DNA of 64,000 nucleotides, taken from an uncultured Lachnospiraceae bacterium. GTDB lineage: Bacteria; Bacillota; Clostridia; Lachnospirales; Lachnospiraceae. The DNA is taken from assembly GCA_910577785.1 (NCBI GenBank), contig CAJTNT010000013.1:1-64000 (forward strand), read 5' to 3'. A program made the translations under genes and the position numbers. Shown here piece by piece: positions 43,087 through 52,060 of this stretch. A model generated the notes under the pieces. It was not told the origin of the DNA. It ran no database searches and saw only the letters and a list, made by a program, of their open reading frames with translations. Position 1 is the stretch's first letter. Each line of letters opens with the position of its first letter.

Positions 43087-43725
43087 CTATGATTCCTCTT
43101 TCTTCCTGTTCGCAATATTATAAGACAGCTGCATCAGGCTATCAGAGAGATGTACGCTCTCCACTACCACATGCTCTGGCACTTCCAGATCCAGGTGGGC
43201 AAAATTCCAAATCGCATTTACCCCCAGCTCCACCAGCATATTTGCCACCTTCCCCGCCTTTTCCTTGGGCATGGTAAGCGCTGCGATATCCACCCTATGT
43301 TCCTGGAGGAACTCCTTCATCTCGTCCAGCATATGCACCCTGGCTCCCCTGACAGCAATCCCCTGCAGCGCTGGGTTGACGTCGAACAGGCCAATGATAA
43401 CAAATCCCATCCGTTCAAACTTCACATAATTGGCAAGCGCCTGCCCCAGGTTGCCGGCGCCGATCACAATCATATTGTGCTGCTGGTTCATTCCCATAAT
43501 CCTGCCAATCTCATCATAGAGGTACCTTACATTATATCCATACCCTTGCTGTCCAAAACCACCGAAATTATTCAAATCCTGCCGGATCTGGGAGGCTGTC
43601 ACCCGCATCCTGGCGCTTAGTTCACTGGATGAAATCCGTTCCACATTGTCTTCCAGAAGCTCCCCCAGATATCTGTAATATCTTGGCAGCCTTCGGATCA
43701 CTGCCTGTGAAATCCCTTTGTCCAT
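43087..43725 (-). CDS. rex: Redox-sensing transcriptional repressor Rex
   Basis: 212 residues from the ATG at 43725 with AGGAGGT close upstream. Winged helix at the N-terminus (SQAVIRRLPRYYRYLGELLE, SSELSARMRVTASQIRQDL, FGGFGQQGYGY) and an NAD(H) Rossmann domain (VIGAGNLGQALANYV). Rex senses NADH/NAD+ and represses fermentation and respiration genes. Its ribosome binding site lies at the end of a 23-bp sequence that is duplicated at the ABC-F gene end, showing that a repeat was inserted between the two genes. Confidence 0.96.
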   Translation of the reverse strand: MDKGISQAVIRRLPRYYRYLGELLEDNVERISSSELSARMRVTASQIRQDLNNFGGFGQQGYGYNVRYLYDEIGRIMGMNQQHNMIVIGAGNLGQALANYVKFERMGFVIIGLFDVNPALQGIAVRGARVHMLDEMKEFLQEHRVDIAALTMPKEKAGKVANMLVELGVNAIWNFAHLDLEVPEHVVVESVHLSDSLMQLSYNIANRKKEES

Positions 43726-43731
43726 TGCACC

Positions 43732-43906
43732 TCCTATTCCGCATACGCAATCCACTTGTTACTATATCACGGCCTAGAGAGGCCGCGAATAGTAACGATT
43801 CGGGGCGATATTTTGAGTTTTGCTGCGCAAAAATCGCCCCTCACTCCTGAACACCTTCTCATGGAATGCGCAGTTCTGCGCATTCCTATTCCGCATACGC
43901 AATCCA
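43732..43906 (+). repeat. Palindromic repeat copy B with 23-bp flanking duplication
   Basis: The repeat body (43757-43883) has three stems: GTTACTAT/ATAGTAAC with GGCC/GGCC inside, GGGGCGAT...ATCGCCCC, and a nearly perfect palindrome of GGAATGCGCAG arms. It is flanked by identical 23-base direct repeats (43732-43754 and 43884-43906). The right one is the last codons and stop of the ABC-F gene; the left one is a second copy that ends in the ribosome binding site of rex. The simplest reading is insertion of a mobile palindromic unit that duplicated its target and split a once tightly packed gene pair. Confidence 0.85.
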
Positions 43907-45799
43907 TTTTTCATATAAAGCGTCCCGCTCTTTCTGCAGACTGTCATACTCCTGCTGCAGCTCCTGCAGCTTTACGGAATTGGTAGCCACCTCGCTATCC
44001 TGGAACAGGATTTCAATTTCCCCAATCCTCTGTTCCGCCGCTTCAATGGACGCCTCCGTCCGCGCCCTGTCGTTGGCGATCTTCCGCTGCCTGGCCTGCT
44101 CTTCTTTCTTCTGCTTCCAGTCCGCCTTATTGCTCTTCTCCTTCGCCTCCCTGCCCATTCCTTCGGCCTGCGGGGCATAGACGGCGGTCAGTTCCCTGCA
44201 TTTCTCCAGGTAGTAATCGTAATTCCCCAGATAATTGACCAACGCCTGGCCTGTGAGGTCTAGAATACGGGTGGCCGTCTTGTTGATAAAATACCGGTCA
44301 TGGGACACAAACAGCACGGTTCCCTGATAGTGGTTTAGTGCCTGCTCCAAAATTTCCTTGGACGTAATATCCAGGTGGTTCGTCGGCTCGTCCAGGATGA
44401 GGAAGTTGGCTTCCGACAGCATCAGCTTCGCTAAGGACACCCGCCCCCGCTCCCCGCCGCTTAGATCCGCAATCCGCTTAAACACCTCATCCCCCGTAAA
44501 GAGGAAGGCCGCCAGCACATTGCGTATTTCTGTATGCGTCAGCTCTGGGTATTCATCTGAGATTTCTTCCATCAGAGTTTTCTCCGTATGGAGTACCTGA
44601 TGCTCCTGGTCATAATAGCCGATGTGTACATTTGTCCCCAGACGCACCATGCCGCCGTCCGCCTCCAGCATCCCATTGATAATCTTTAAAATCGTTGTCT
44701 TGCCTGTCCCATTGTCACCAATCAAAGCCACATGCTCCCCGCGCTTCACCTCAAAATCAAGGCCTGCAAACAGCTGCTGCCCCGGGTAAGCCTTTGCCAG
44801 ATGCTCCACCTTCAGCACATCATTGCCGCTTTTTACCCGCGGCTCTAAATGCAGGTGGATATCCGTATTCTCCTCCATGGGCTTTTCTAAGCGCTCGATT
44901 TTACGGAGCATCTTCTCCCGGCTCTCCGCCCGCTTAATGGACTTCTCACGGTTAAAGGATTTGAGCTTGGCAATCACTTCCTGCTGATGCTTAATCTCCC
45001 GCTGCTGGTTGTAATACTGTTTCAGCTGCGCCTGACGAACCTCGGCCCGCTTCCTGGCGTAATCGGTATAGTTCCCCAGGTAAGTAGCCACCTGGCAGCG
45101 GTCCAGCTCCACTACCTTGCCCACCACACGGTCAAGAAAATAGCGGTCATGGGACACAATCACCACTGCCCCCTTATAATTCACCAAAAAAGTCTCCAGC
45201 CAGGTAATAGAACCGATGTCCAGATGATTCGTCGGCTCATCCAAAAGGATCACATCCGGCTTCGTCACCAGTAGCCTGCCGAGGCAGACCCGGGTCCTCT
45301 GCCCGCCGGACAGCTCCTGCATGCGCTTTGTAAATTCTTCTTCGGCAAATCCCAGCCCTTTGATAACACCCACAACCTCACTTTTATAGGTGTCACCTCC
45401 CTGCTGCGCAAAGGCATGGCTTTGCTGGTTATACCGTTCCATCAGCCGCTCTAACTCTTCCCCCTGGCAATGGCTCATCGCGGCCTCCATGGATACCAGC
45501 TGATCCTGGAGGTCAATCACCTCCTGCCGGGCCAAGAGAACCTCCTCATAAATGCTGCGGTTGCCGGATATGTCCGGGTTCTGCGGCAGGTAGCCAATGG
45601 TCTTGTTCTTGGCCAGCACCACCTGCCCCTGATCCGCCTCCAGCTCGCCCATAATAATCCGAAGCAGGGTTGTCTTCCCTGCTCCGTTGATGCCTACAAT
45701 CGCCGCCTTCTCATTCTCCTCGATGTGGAAGGAGGCGTTCTGTATAATTTCATCTGTGCCGAAAGCCTTGCTGACGCCCTGGCACGCTAACGCCATCAT
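43886..45799 (-). CDS. ABC-F family ATPase (translation/ribosome factor)
   Basis: 637 residues with two ABC domains: Walker A GINGAGKTT and GDNGTGKTT, signatures LSGGQRTRV and LSGGERGRV, Walker B LLDEPTNHLD and LDEPTNHLD, an ABC-F linker (about 245-300, Arg/Lys-rich), and a C-terminal coiled coil (about 540-635). No membrane domain. ABC-F proteins bind the ribosomal E site; some protect against antibiotics. Start overlaps the icd stop by four bases (ATGA), and GGGAGG lies ten bases before it. Its final codons and stop form the target duplicated by the repeat at 43732-43906. Confidence 0.92.
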   Translation of the reverse strand: MMALACQGVSKAFGTDEIIQNASFHIEENEKAAIVGINGAGKTTLLRIIMGELEADQGQVVLAKNKTIGYLPQNPDISGNRSIYEEVLLARQEVIDLQDQLVSMEAAMSHCQGEELERLMERYNQQSHAFAQQGGDTYKSEVVGVIKGLGFAEEEFTKRMQELSGGQRTRVCLGRLLVTKPDVILLDEPTNHLDIGSITWLETFLVNYKGAVVIVSHDRYFLDRVVGKVVELDRCQVATYLGNYTDYARKRAEVRQAQLKQYYNQQREIKHQQEVIAKLKSFNREKSIKRAESREKMLRKIERLEKPMEENTDIHLHLEPRVKSGNDVLKVEHLAKAYPGQQLFAGLDFEVKRGEHVALIGDNGTGKTTILKIINGMLEADGGMVRLGTNVHIGYYDQEHQVLHTEKTLMEEISDEYPELTHTEIRNVLAAFLFTGDEVFKRIADLSGGERGRVSLAKLMLSEANFLILDEPTNHLDITSKEILEQALNHYQGTVLFVSHDRYFINKTATRILDLTGQALVNYLGNYDYYLEKCRELTAVYAPQAEGMGREAKEKSNKADWKQKKEEQARQRKIANDRARTEASIEAAEQRIGEIEILFQDSEVATNSVKLQELQQEYDSLQKERDALYEKWIAYAE

Positions 45800-46998
45800 T
45801 TTTCCAGAACCTCCCTAATTGCCTTGATAAACCCTTCGCTGTTCAGAACGGTCGGGTTCTCAATCGTTGTAATCAATGCCAGATCTTTTGTCATCTTGCC
45901 GGATTCAATGGTAGCCAGGCAGGCCTGCTCCAGCCTGTCCGCAAATGCGCTCAGCTCAGGGATCCCATCCAGTTCCCCACGCTTCCTGAGCGCCCCTGTC
46001 CATGCAAAAATCGTCGCCACGGAATTGGTAGAAGTCTCCTCCCCGTTCAGGTGCTTATAATAATGCCTCTGCACGGTTCCATGCGCCGCCTCATACTCGT
46101 AATACCCTTCCGGGGATACCAGCACGGAAGTCATCATTGCCAAGGAGCCAAAAGCAGAACTTACCATGTCGCTCATCACATCCCCGTCATAATTCTTGCA
46201 GGCCCAGATAAATCCGCCCTCAGCCTTCATAATCCGCGCAACCGCATCATCAATCAGGGTATAGAAATACTCAATCCCTGCCTCCCTGAACTTCGCATCG
46301 TATTCCTTCTCATAAATCTCCTGGAAAATATCCTTAAACGTATGGTCGTATTTCTTGGAAATGGTATCCTTGGTGGCAAACCACAGATCCTGCCTGGTAT
46401 CCAGCGCATAATTAAAGCAGCTCCTGGCAAAGCTTTCGATCGAACCTACCAGGTTATGCTGCCCCTGGACAATGCCCGCCCCGGTAAATTCATGGATCAG
46501 CTCCCTGGTCTCTGTACCGTCCTCCGCCGTATACACCAGCTCACATTTGCCGGCGCCCGGGATCTTCATCTCGCTTGCCTTGTACACATCCCCATAGGCA
46601 TGGCGGGCAATCGTAATCGGCTTCTTCCAGTTCCTGACGCAAGGCTCGATGCCCTTGACCGTAATCGGGGCGCGGAATACGGTGCCGTCAAGAATCGCGC
46701 GGATGGTACCGTTGGGGCTTTTCCACATCTGTTTGAGATCATATTCCGTCATACGGGCAGCGTTGGGGGTAATGGTAGCGCATTTGACGGCCACGCCATA
46801 CTTCTTGGTGGCCTCCGCAGAGTCAAAAGTTACCTGGTCATCCGTCTCATTGCGGTGCTCCAGGCCCAAATCGTAATATTCTGTCTTCAAATCCACAAAC
46901 GGCAAAATCAGCTCATCCTTAATCATTTTCCAAAGAATGCGGGTCATCTCGTCCCCATCCATCTCCACCAGCGGAGTTGTCATTTTAATTTTTTCCAT
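45796..46998 (-). CDS. icd: NADP-dependent isocitrate dehydrogenase
   Basis: 400 residues, eukaryote-like type II form (KIKMTTPLVEMDGDEMTRILW, RAILDGTVFRAPI, YEYEAAHGTVQRHYYKHLNG, TSTNSVATIFAWTGAL). It oxidises isocitrate to 2-oxoglutarate with NADP, feeding glutamate in a partial TCA pathway. AGGAGG precedes the ATG. It is first in an operon icd, ABC-F (overlap), and, before the repeat insertion, rex. Confidence 0.95.
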   Translation of the reverse strand: MEKIKMTTPLVEMDGDEMTRILWKMIKDELILPFVDLKTEYYDLGLEHRNETDDQVTFDSAEATKKYGVAVKCATITPNAARMTEYDLKQMWKSPNGTIRAILDGTVFRAPITVKGIEPCVRNWKKPITIARHAYGDVYKASEMKIPGAGKCELVYTAEDGTETRELIHEFTGAGIVQGQHNLVGSIESFARSCFNYALDTRQDLWFATKDTISKKYDHTFKDIFQEIYEKEYDAKFREAGIEYFYTLIDDAVARIMKAEGGFIWACKNYDGDVMSDMVSSAFGSLAMMTSVLVSPEGYYEYEAAHGTVQRHYYKHLNGEETSTNSVATIFAWTGALRKRGELDGIPELSAFADRLEQACLATIESGKMTKDLALITTIENPTVLNSEGFIKAIREVLEK

Positions 46999-47043
46999 CG
47001 TCCTGTCCTCCTGTATTGTAAAGCCAGCTGTATAGTTTGTAAC

Positions 47044-47064
47044 CCTGAATCATGTTCTCACGGA
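47044..47064 (+). repeat. Fragment of the palindromic repeat family, copy C
   Basis: These 21 bases are identical to the third part of copy A read on its minus strand (25434-25454 region, CCTGAATCATGTTCTC plus CACGGA). The rest of the unit is missing or diverged (GTTCCGTG follows). It lies in the spacer between icd and the GntR gene. Confidence 0.6.
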
Positions 47065-47152
47065 TGTTCCGTGCCTCTTTGGCACTATCGCACCACTATC
47101 TCAAATCATATACAAAAGTGGGCATTTTTGTCAAGTAAATTACCATTTCTTC

Positions 47153-47198
47153 TTGACTTTTCCCGCAAAACCTTTTATTGTATTACTAAGATAATACA
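47153..47198 (+). promoter_or_regulatory. Promoter and candidate operator of the GntR-ABC operon
   Basis: TTGACT (47153-47158) and TATTGT (47176-47181) are spaced 17 bases apart. A perfect inverted repeat TGTATTA (47179-47185) / TAATACA (47192-47198) with a six-base centre overlaps the -10 box. YtrA-type GntR repressors bind such TGTA...TACA operators, so the operon is probably autorepressed. Confidence 0.65.
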
Positions 47199-47239
47199 GT
47201 CATACACAACAGAAACCCACAAGGAAACGAGGTGATGAA

Positions 47240-47899
47240 ATGCCATGGAATTTAGACTCTGATAGGCCTATTTTTATTCAGATTATTGACCGAATCCAGG
47301 CAGACATAATTGCTGGCTGCTACCAGCCAGGAGACAAGCTGCCCTCTGTGCGGGAGCTGGCGCAGGATGCATCCGTAAACCCCAACACGATGCAGAAAGC
47401 CCTCTCGGAACTGGAACGGACAGGGCTTGTCTATTCCCAGCGCACCAGCGGGAGGTTTATCACAGAGGACAGGGAGATGATCCGCGCCCTACGGGAGCAG
47501 CAGGGGCAGCAAATTGCCCTGCATTTTTTAGAAAACATGAAAAAACTAGGGTACGGAAAAGATGAAATCCTAGCCCTGCTTACCCAGCTCCTAGAAACAG
47601 CGCTGCATAACCAGCCGCACAGCACAGAGACTCATGGCCACAGCGCAGAGACTCATGGCCACAGCGCAGAGACTCATACACACAGCGCAGAGACTCATGT
47701 ATACAGTGCAGAGACTCATACACACAGCGCAGAAACTCATGTATACAGCGCAGAGACTCATGGCCACAGCATAGCCCCACATGCACAGCCATACAACGCA
47801 GCTGTGCATGCACAGCCAGAGCAAAAACAGCAGCATAAAAGTTCCGCGCAGGAAAGCCTTGCAGAAGCCTGCAAAATCACTACATGGAGGATACCATGA
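47240..47899 (+). CDS. GntR family regulator (YtrA type) with His-rich repeat tail
   Basis: 219 residues. Residues 1-80 are the GntR winged helix (PIFIQIIDRIQADIIAGCYQ, GDKLPSVRELAQDASVNPNT), and a short helical dimerisation part follows to about 125, where normal YtrA proteins end. After that come seven 7-residue repeats of the type HSAETHG/T/V plus a weaker eighth (about residues 127-182), then an Ala/Gln/His-rich end. The tail contains about 20 histidines. AGGTGATGAA precedes the ATG; the stop overlaps the ABC gene start (ATGA). YtrA repressors respond to cell envelope stress; the tail might bind metal ions (inference). Confidence 0.88.
   Translation: MPWNLDSDRPIFIQIIDRIQADIIAGCYQPGDKLPSVRELAQDASVNPNTMQKALSELERTGLVYSQRTSGRFITEDREMIRALREQQGQQIALHFLENMKKLGYGKDEILALLTQLLETALHNQPHSTETHGHSAETHGHSAETHTHSAETHVYSAETHTHSAETHVYSAETHGHSIAPHAQPYNAAVHAQPEQKQQHKSSAQESLAEACKITTWRIP
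47618..47785 (+). repeat. 21-bp tandem repeats coding the His-rich tail
   Basis: Seven 21-base units (47618-47764) and a decayed eighth (47765-47785) follow each other without spacers. The pattern is cac-agc-gca-gag-act-cat with a variable last codon; the variable codons alternate between ggc, aca and gta in a way that suggests duplications of two-unit blocks. In-frame expansion or contraction would change the number of histidine repeats only. Confidence 0.93.
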
Positions 47900-48591
47900 T
47901 ACTATTAGAATGCAAAAACCTAACCAAACAATACGGTTTCCACACTGCCCTCTCCCATGTCAGCCTGCAGGTAGGCAGCGGCCATATCGTTGGCCTGCTG
48001 GGCCCAAATGGCAGCGGCAAGACCACATTACTGAAATTGATCGCTGGGCTCCTGGCGCCTACCGCCGGGATGGCCTATGTCATGGGCGAGCCTATAGGAA
48101 TTGGCAGCAAACGGCTCGTCTCCTACCTTCCAGACCACCCCTGCCTGGGCGGCCACATGCGGGTGCAGGAGGCCATCCACTTTTTTGAAGATTTTTATGT
48201 TGATTTTTCTGCTGACTGTGCCCATGACATGCTGGATAAGCTGGACATCGATCCCTGCTGCAGGATCAAATCCCTCTCCAAAGGCACGGCGGAAAAAGTG
48301 CAGCTCATCCTGACCATGAGCCGCCAGGCCAGCCTTTATCTGCTGGACGAGCCCATTGCCGGGGTAGACCCCGCCGCCAGGGACTATATCCTGCGCACAA
48401 TTATTTCCAATTATAATGAAAATGCTTCTATCCTCATTTCCACCCATCTGATTTCAGATATTGAGAATATTTTAGACGAAGTGATTTTCATCCAGCATGG
48501 CTCTATCCGCGCCCACTGTCCCGTAGACAGCATTCGCCAGCAGGAAGGCAAATCCATTGATTCTATTTTCCGGGAGGTATTCAGATGTTAG
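47896..48591 (+). CDS. ABC transporter ATP-binding protein (YtrB-like)
   Basis: 231 residues from the ATG at 47896 (GGAGG just before it; overlaps the GntR stop by four bases). Walker A GPNGSGKTT, signature LSKGTAEKV, Walker B LYLLDEPIAGVD and the switch histidine in STHLIS are present. The signature departs from LSGGQ, as in YtrB relatives. With the next gene it forms a transporter controlled by the GntR regulator; cargo unknown, possibly a wall-active compound. Confidence 0.92.
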   Translation: MILLECKNLTKQYGFHTALSHVSLQVGSGHIVGLLGPNGSGKTTLLKLIAGLLAPTAGMAYVMGEPIGIGSKRLVSYLPDHPCLGGHMRVQEAIHFFEDFYVDFSADCAHDMLDKLDIDPCCRIKSLSKGTAEKVQLILTMSRQASLYLLDEPIAGVDPAARDYILRTIISNYNENASILISTHLISDIENILDEVIFIQHGSIRAHCPVDSIRQQEGKSIDSIFREVFRC

Positions 48592-49388
48592 CAAAATTGA
48601 TAAAATACGAATGGAAGGCTTCTTACAAGACGCTGACTGCTGTCAACCTTACGTCAGCAATCCTTACCCTGCTTGGATGCCTATTTCTGCGGCTGGCTGC
48701 TTCCAGCCGGGAGGAAGGCATCCTGCTGTCCATTCTTTTCATTGTGTTTTATACGTTATCCCTGTCTGCCTTTAACCTGGTGACGCAGTTTTACATCTAC
48801 TTCCGCTTTTACCGGAACTTTTATACAGCGGAAGGCTACCTAATGCACACGCTGCCTGTTACGCCTCTGCAGCTTCTCCACTCCAAACTTATCGTAGGGT
48901 ACCTTTGGATTACGCTAAATTCCCTGCTCAACCTGCTCGCCCTGGCCGCCCTGACCTGGTCGTCCGGCCTCTTGGAGCTGCCAAATGCCTACACGGAACT
49001 GCTGATCCTCTACCGATACACCTTTGGCGCCTCCCCTTTGCAATTTTCCCTCCTGTTCCTGGCGTCTATGGTCATCAGCTGCTTTAGCACCCTGATGATG
49101 GGATACCTCAGCATCCTCTTAGGCCAGCTGGTGGAAAAATACAAGCTGGGCGCTGCCATCGGTTTTTTCATCGCCCTCTACCTTGGCAGCCAGATCATTG
49201 CCTCCTTGGTGACCGTATTCCCCAGCGTCCTGCAGGCCCTTTCTGGCCGCCTAGGGTATTACGGGCAGTTTGGCCTCGGATTTTATGGGGGCATCATCGG
49301 CGTGGTATGCCTGACCCAACTCCTGTTTGGGGCTGCCTTCTACGCCATCTGCCTCTTTTTGATGCAGCGCAGGGTGAACCTGGATTAG
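48585..49388 (+). CDS. ABC transporter permease of the GntR-ABC operon
   Basis: 267 residues, six predicted membrane segments (for example ILLSILFIVFYTLSLSAFNL and FSLLFLASMVISCFSTLMMG). The start overlaps the ATPase stop by seven bases. Sequence is like ABC-2 type permeases of about this size found in YtrB-like operons. No substrate can be inferred. Confidence 0.85.
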   Translation: MLAKLIKYEWKASYKTLTAVNLTSAILTLLGCLFLRLAASSREEGILLSILFIVFYTLSLSAFNLVTQFYIYFRFYRNFYTAEGYLMHTLPVTPLQLLHSKLIVGYLWITLNSLLNLLALAALTWSSGLLELPNAYTELLILYRYTFGASPLQFSLLFLASMVISCFSTLMMGYLSILLGQLVEKYKLGAAIGFFIALYLGSQIIASLVTVFPSVLQALSGRLGYYGQFGLGFYGGIIGVVCLTQLLFGAAFYAICLFLMQRRVNLD

Positions 49389-49391
49389 AAA

Positions 49392-49475
49392 CTGCCACAG
49401 ATATGCGCATGGCCGGTAAAATCTGCCAAAAATACCGTGGCAGATGGATCGGATGCCCTATAAAAATTTTATAGG
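49392..49475. repeat. Inverted repeats after the permease
   Basis: CTGCCAC (49392-49398) pairs with GTGGCAG (49437-49443), and a nearly perfect palindrome with 9-base arms (CCTATAAAA, 49457-49475) follows. They lie in the 268-base spacer between the convergent permease and XRE genes. They may mark transcript ends, but no clear T-run is present. The remainder of the spacer shows nothing I can support. Confidence 0.4.
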
Positions 49476-49656
49476 ATACCACAGATTTCCACTTTCCGCC
49501 ATGCGATATGGCGCAAATTTATTTTATGCCAAAATAGCATGGCGAACCCCTCCCCCTTTGCCTATACTTTACTCAAGAGGAAGGTGTGATTCATGGATAA
49601 ATCTAAAAAAACTTATTATCTATCGCGGCCTGCGGCATATTACTGTCTATTACCTC

Positions 49657-50580
49657 TCAGCTTATGCCGTAATTGACTTCGGCATATTTTTTCATTTCTT
49701 CAGCACGTTCCTGCTGATTCATTGCCTGCAGCATGGCAATGCTTTGTCTAAAACATTGCCTGGCCAAGTCATATTGCCCCATCCCTGCCAAGGCACAGGC
49801 CTTATTGCGGATGAGCATTGGGAAGACATGCAGCCTTCCATGCTCAATACAATAGTCAATGCCTGCCTGGCAGAGATGCAGGGCGTCTTCAAACCGTTTC
49901 TCCTGTTCCATCCAGGAGGACAGGTTCTGCAGAATCACCGGATATTTGACAGACAGCCCCTCCCCGCCCAAAGCATGCCCCTCCATATATTCCTTCAGTT
50001 CAAACAGCAGGCGCACTCCGCTCCACAGATCCCCCTTGTCATGATAGGCACAGCCGATATTGTCCAGAATAGAGATCTCATGGAACGTCAGAAGCCTGTC
50101 CTGGAGGTGGATCCCGTCAAAATCGGGAATCGTCATGCGTATCACCTCCATCAGCATCCACAATACCTGCTCCGGCGCCTCCCCTTCCCGCTTTTTCACC
50201 ATAATCCTGGCAAACCTGACATATTGTTCTACCATCTTGAGCCCATAGTCTTTACGCACTGCTTTCTGTATGTTCTCCTCTATCAGCCGGATCAGGCGCT
50301 TAACCTCTGCAAAGTCCCCCCTTCCAAGGCTGCGTGTCAGCCTGCGCTCCAATTGATGCCGTTCCATTTCTTCCCTGTTCTGATAGGCAACCCCCATCCC
50401 GCCCCCCATGCCAAGCCTCTGCATCAGCCCTTCCAATATCTTCTTCCCCGGTATCTGCAGCCCATTCTCAATCCGCGATAAAGTGGACGGCGTACAGATT
50501 CCATAACTCACTTCCTCCTGGGAATATTTTTGCCTCTCTCGAAGGTCACGGAGTACCTCCCCAATCGTATAATTTGACAT
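49657..50580 (-). CDS. XRE family regulator with TPR-like C-terminal domain
   Basis: 307 residues. The N-terminal helix-turn-helix is TIGEVLRDLRERQKYSQEEV followed by STLSRIENGLQIPGKKIL (about residues 5-45). The remainder is helical with TPR-like repeats (FHEISILDNIGCAYHDKGDL, NKACALAGMGQYDLARQCF). The layout resembles regulators of the RNPP/MutR group that sense short peptides, but no signalling peptide gene was found next to it. GAAAGGGAGC precedes the ATG. It faces the ClC gene from the other strand. Confidence 0.82.
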   Translation of the reverse strand: MSNYTIGEVLRDLRERQKYSQEEVSYGICTPSTLSRIENGLQIPGKKILEGLMQRLGMGGGMGVAYQNREEMERHQLERRLTRSLGRGDFAEVKRLIRLIEENIQKAVRKDYGLKMVEQYVRFARIMVKKREGEAPEQVLWMLMEVIRMTIPDFDGIHLQDRLLTFHEISILDNIGCAYHDKGDLWSGVRLLFELKEYMEGHALGGEGLSVKYPVILQNLSSWMEQEKRFEDALHLCQAGIDYCIEHGRLHVFPMLIRNKACALAGMGQYDLARQCFRQSIAMLQAMNQQERAEEMKKYAEVNYGIS

Positions 50581-50797
50581 AACACTGCTCCCTTTCTCTT
50601 TTGTATCGTACTAACATACTACATTTCCAAAATCATACTGATATTACGTTCCATTCTGTCCAAAATCCTCAATTCGCGTATTAAAATTCCCATAAAGCGT
50701 TCAAAATCATATCCTCTGTGTAGATAACAAAATTCCCCGTTGCCATCCCTCCCCATAAATGATAAGATAAAAGCAGCAAAGCGGGAGGAGGCACCTT

Positions 50798-52060
50798 ATG
50801 ATTACTGAAGATTTCATCCATTATATCCGCCATCTTGCCAGCCGCCTTTCCACCTTCCTCAGATGGCTGGTCTTTTCCATACTTTCCGGCATTCTGGTGG
50901 GGGCGGCCAGCACGGCCTTCCATTATTGCATGGTATCGGCGAATGCTGCAAGGGCTGGCTATCCTGGCTTGATCTTTTTCCTTCCGGCAGCCGGCCTTCT
51001 GATTGTAGGAGCTTATCACCTGCTGCACGATGAAAAAGACACGGGAACCAACCTGGTACTCTCAGCTATCCAGTCCCAGGAACATATCCCAATGAAGATG
51101 GCGCCTTTGATTTTTGTCTCTACCATCATGACACATTTATTTGGCGGATCCGCCGGGAGGGAAGGCGCCGCGCTGCAGATGGGCGGCAGCCTGGGGAATA
51201 CCTTGGGCCGACTGTTCCGATTTGATGAGAAGGATCAGCACATTATGATTATGTGCGGCATGAGCGCGGCATTTTCGGCCTTATTTGGCACGCCGATGGC
51301 CGCTGCCATCTTTTCGATGGAGGTCGTGAGCGTAGGGATTATGCATTATGCGGCTCTGGTGCCCTGTGTCATTTCTTCCCTAGTGGCCAAGGGGATTGCC
51401 AGCTATTGCGGGATTGTACCAGAACAATTCCCCCTGGCCAGACTGCCGGCATTTTCCATCCGCTCCGCCGTTATCATCGCCTTTTTGGCCATCCTCTGTG
51501 CCGGCGTCAGCACCCTCTTTTGTATGACGCTCCACACGGGGGAGCGCCTGTACAAAAAATATTTCCCCAACCCCTACCTGCGGATTTTCTCCGGCGGCGC
51601 CTTTGTGATGATCCTCACTCTGACAGTAGGAAATCAGGACTACAATGGCGCAGGGATGCCCGTCATTGCCCGCTGCTTTGAAAATGACTATGTGCCTTAC
51701 GCCTTTTTACTGAAAATCCTCTTCACGGCCGTAACCCTAAGCGCCGGTTTTAAGGGCGGGGAGATTGTACCTTCCTTCTTTATCGGCGCCACCTTTGGAT
51801 GCCTGTTTGGAAACCTGGTTGGATTTTGCCCCGCCCTGTGCGCCGCAGCCGGCATGGGCGCTGTATTCTGCGGCGTCACAAACTGCCCCATTACCTCCCT
51901 GCTCATCTGCTTTGAGCTGTTTGGGTTTACTGGCATGCCCTATTTCCTGCTGTCTGTTTCCTTGGGGTACATGCTTTCTGGCTACTACGGGCTATACCAC
52001 AGCCAGAAAATCGTCTATTCCAAATTCCGCACGGAATTTATCAACCGCAAGACACATTAA
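50798..52060 (+). CDS. ClC family chloride channel/antiporter
   Basis: 420 residues with about ten membrane segments. GSAGREGAALQMGGSLG (about 115-131) is the ClC selectivity motif GREGP with Ala for Pro and the gating Glu kept; the following FGTPMAAAIFSMEV segment fits the family. No CBS domains. It probably exchanges chloride for protons; a fluoride-type channel cannot be fully excluded. GGGAGGAGG precedes the ATG. Monocistronic. Confidence 0.9.
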   Translation: MITEDFIHYIRHLASRLSTFLRWLVFSILSGILVGAASTAFHYCMVSANAARAGYPGLIFFLPAAGLLIVGAYHLLHDEKDTGTNLVLSAIQSQEHIPMKMAPLIFVSTIMTHLFGGSAGREGAALQMGGSLGNTLGRLFRFDEKDQHIMIMCGMSAAFSALFGTPMAAAIFSMEVVSVGIMHYAALVPCVISSLVAKGIASYCGIVPEQFPLARLPAFSIRSAVIIAFLAILCAGVSTLFCMTLHTGERLYKKYFPNPYLRIFSGGAFVMILTLTVGNQDYNGAGMPVIARCFENDYVPYAFLLKILFTAVTLSAGFKGGEIVPSFFIGATFGCLFGNLVGFCPALCAAAGMGAVFCGVTNCPITSLLICFELFGFTGMPYFLLSVSLGYMLSGYYGLYHSQKIVYSKFRTEFINRKTH

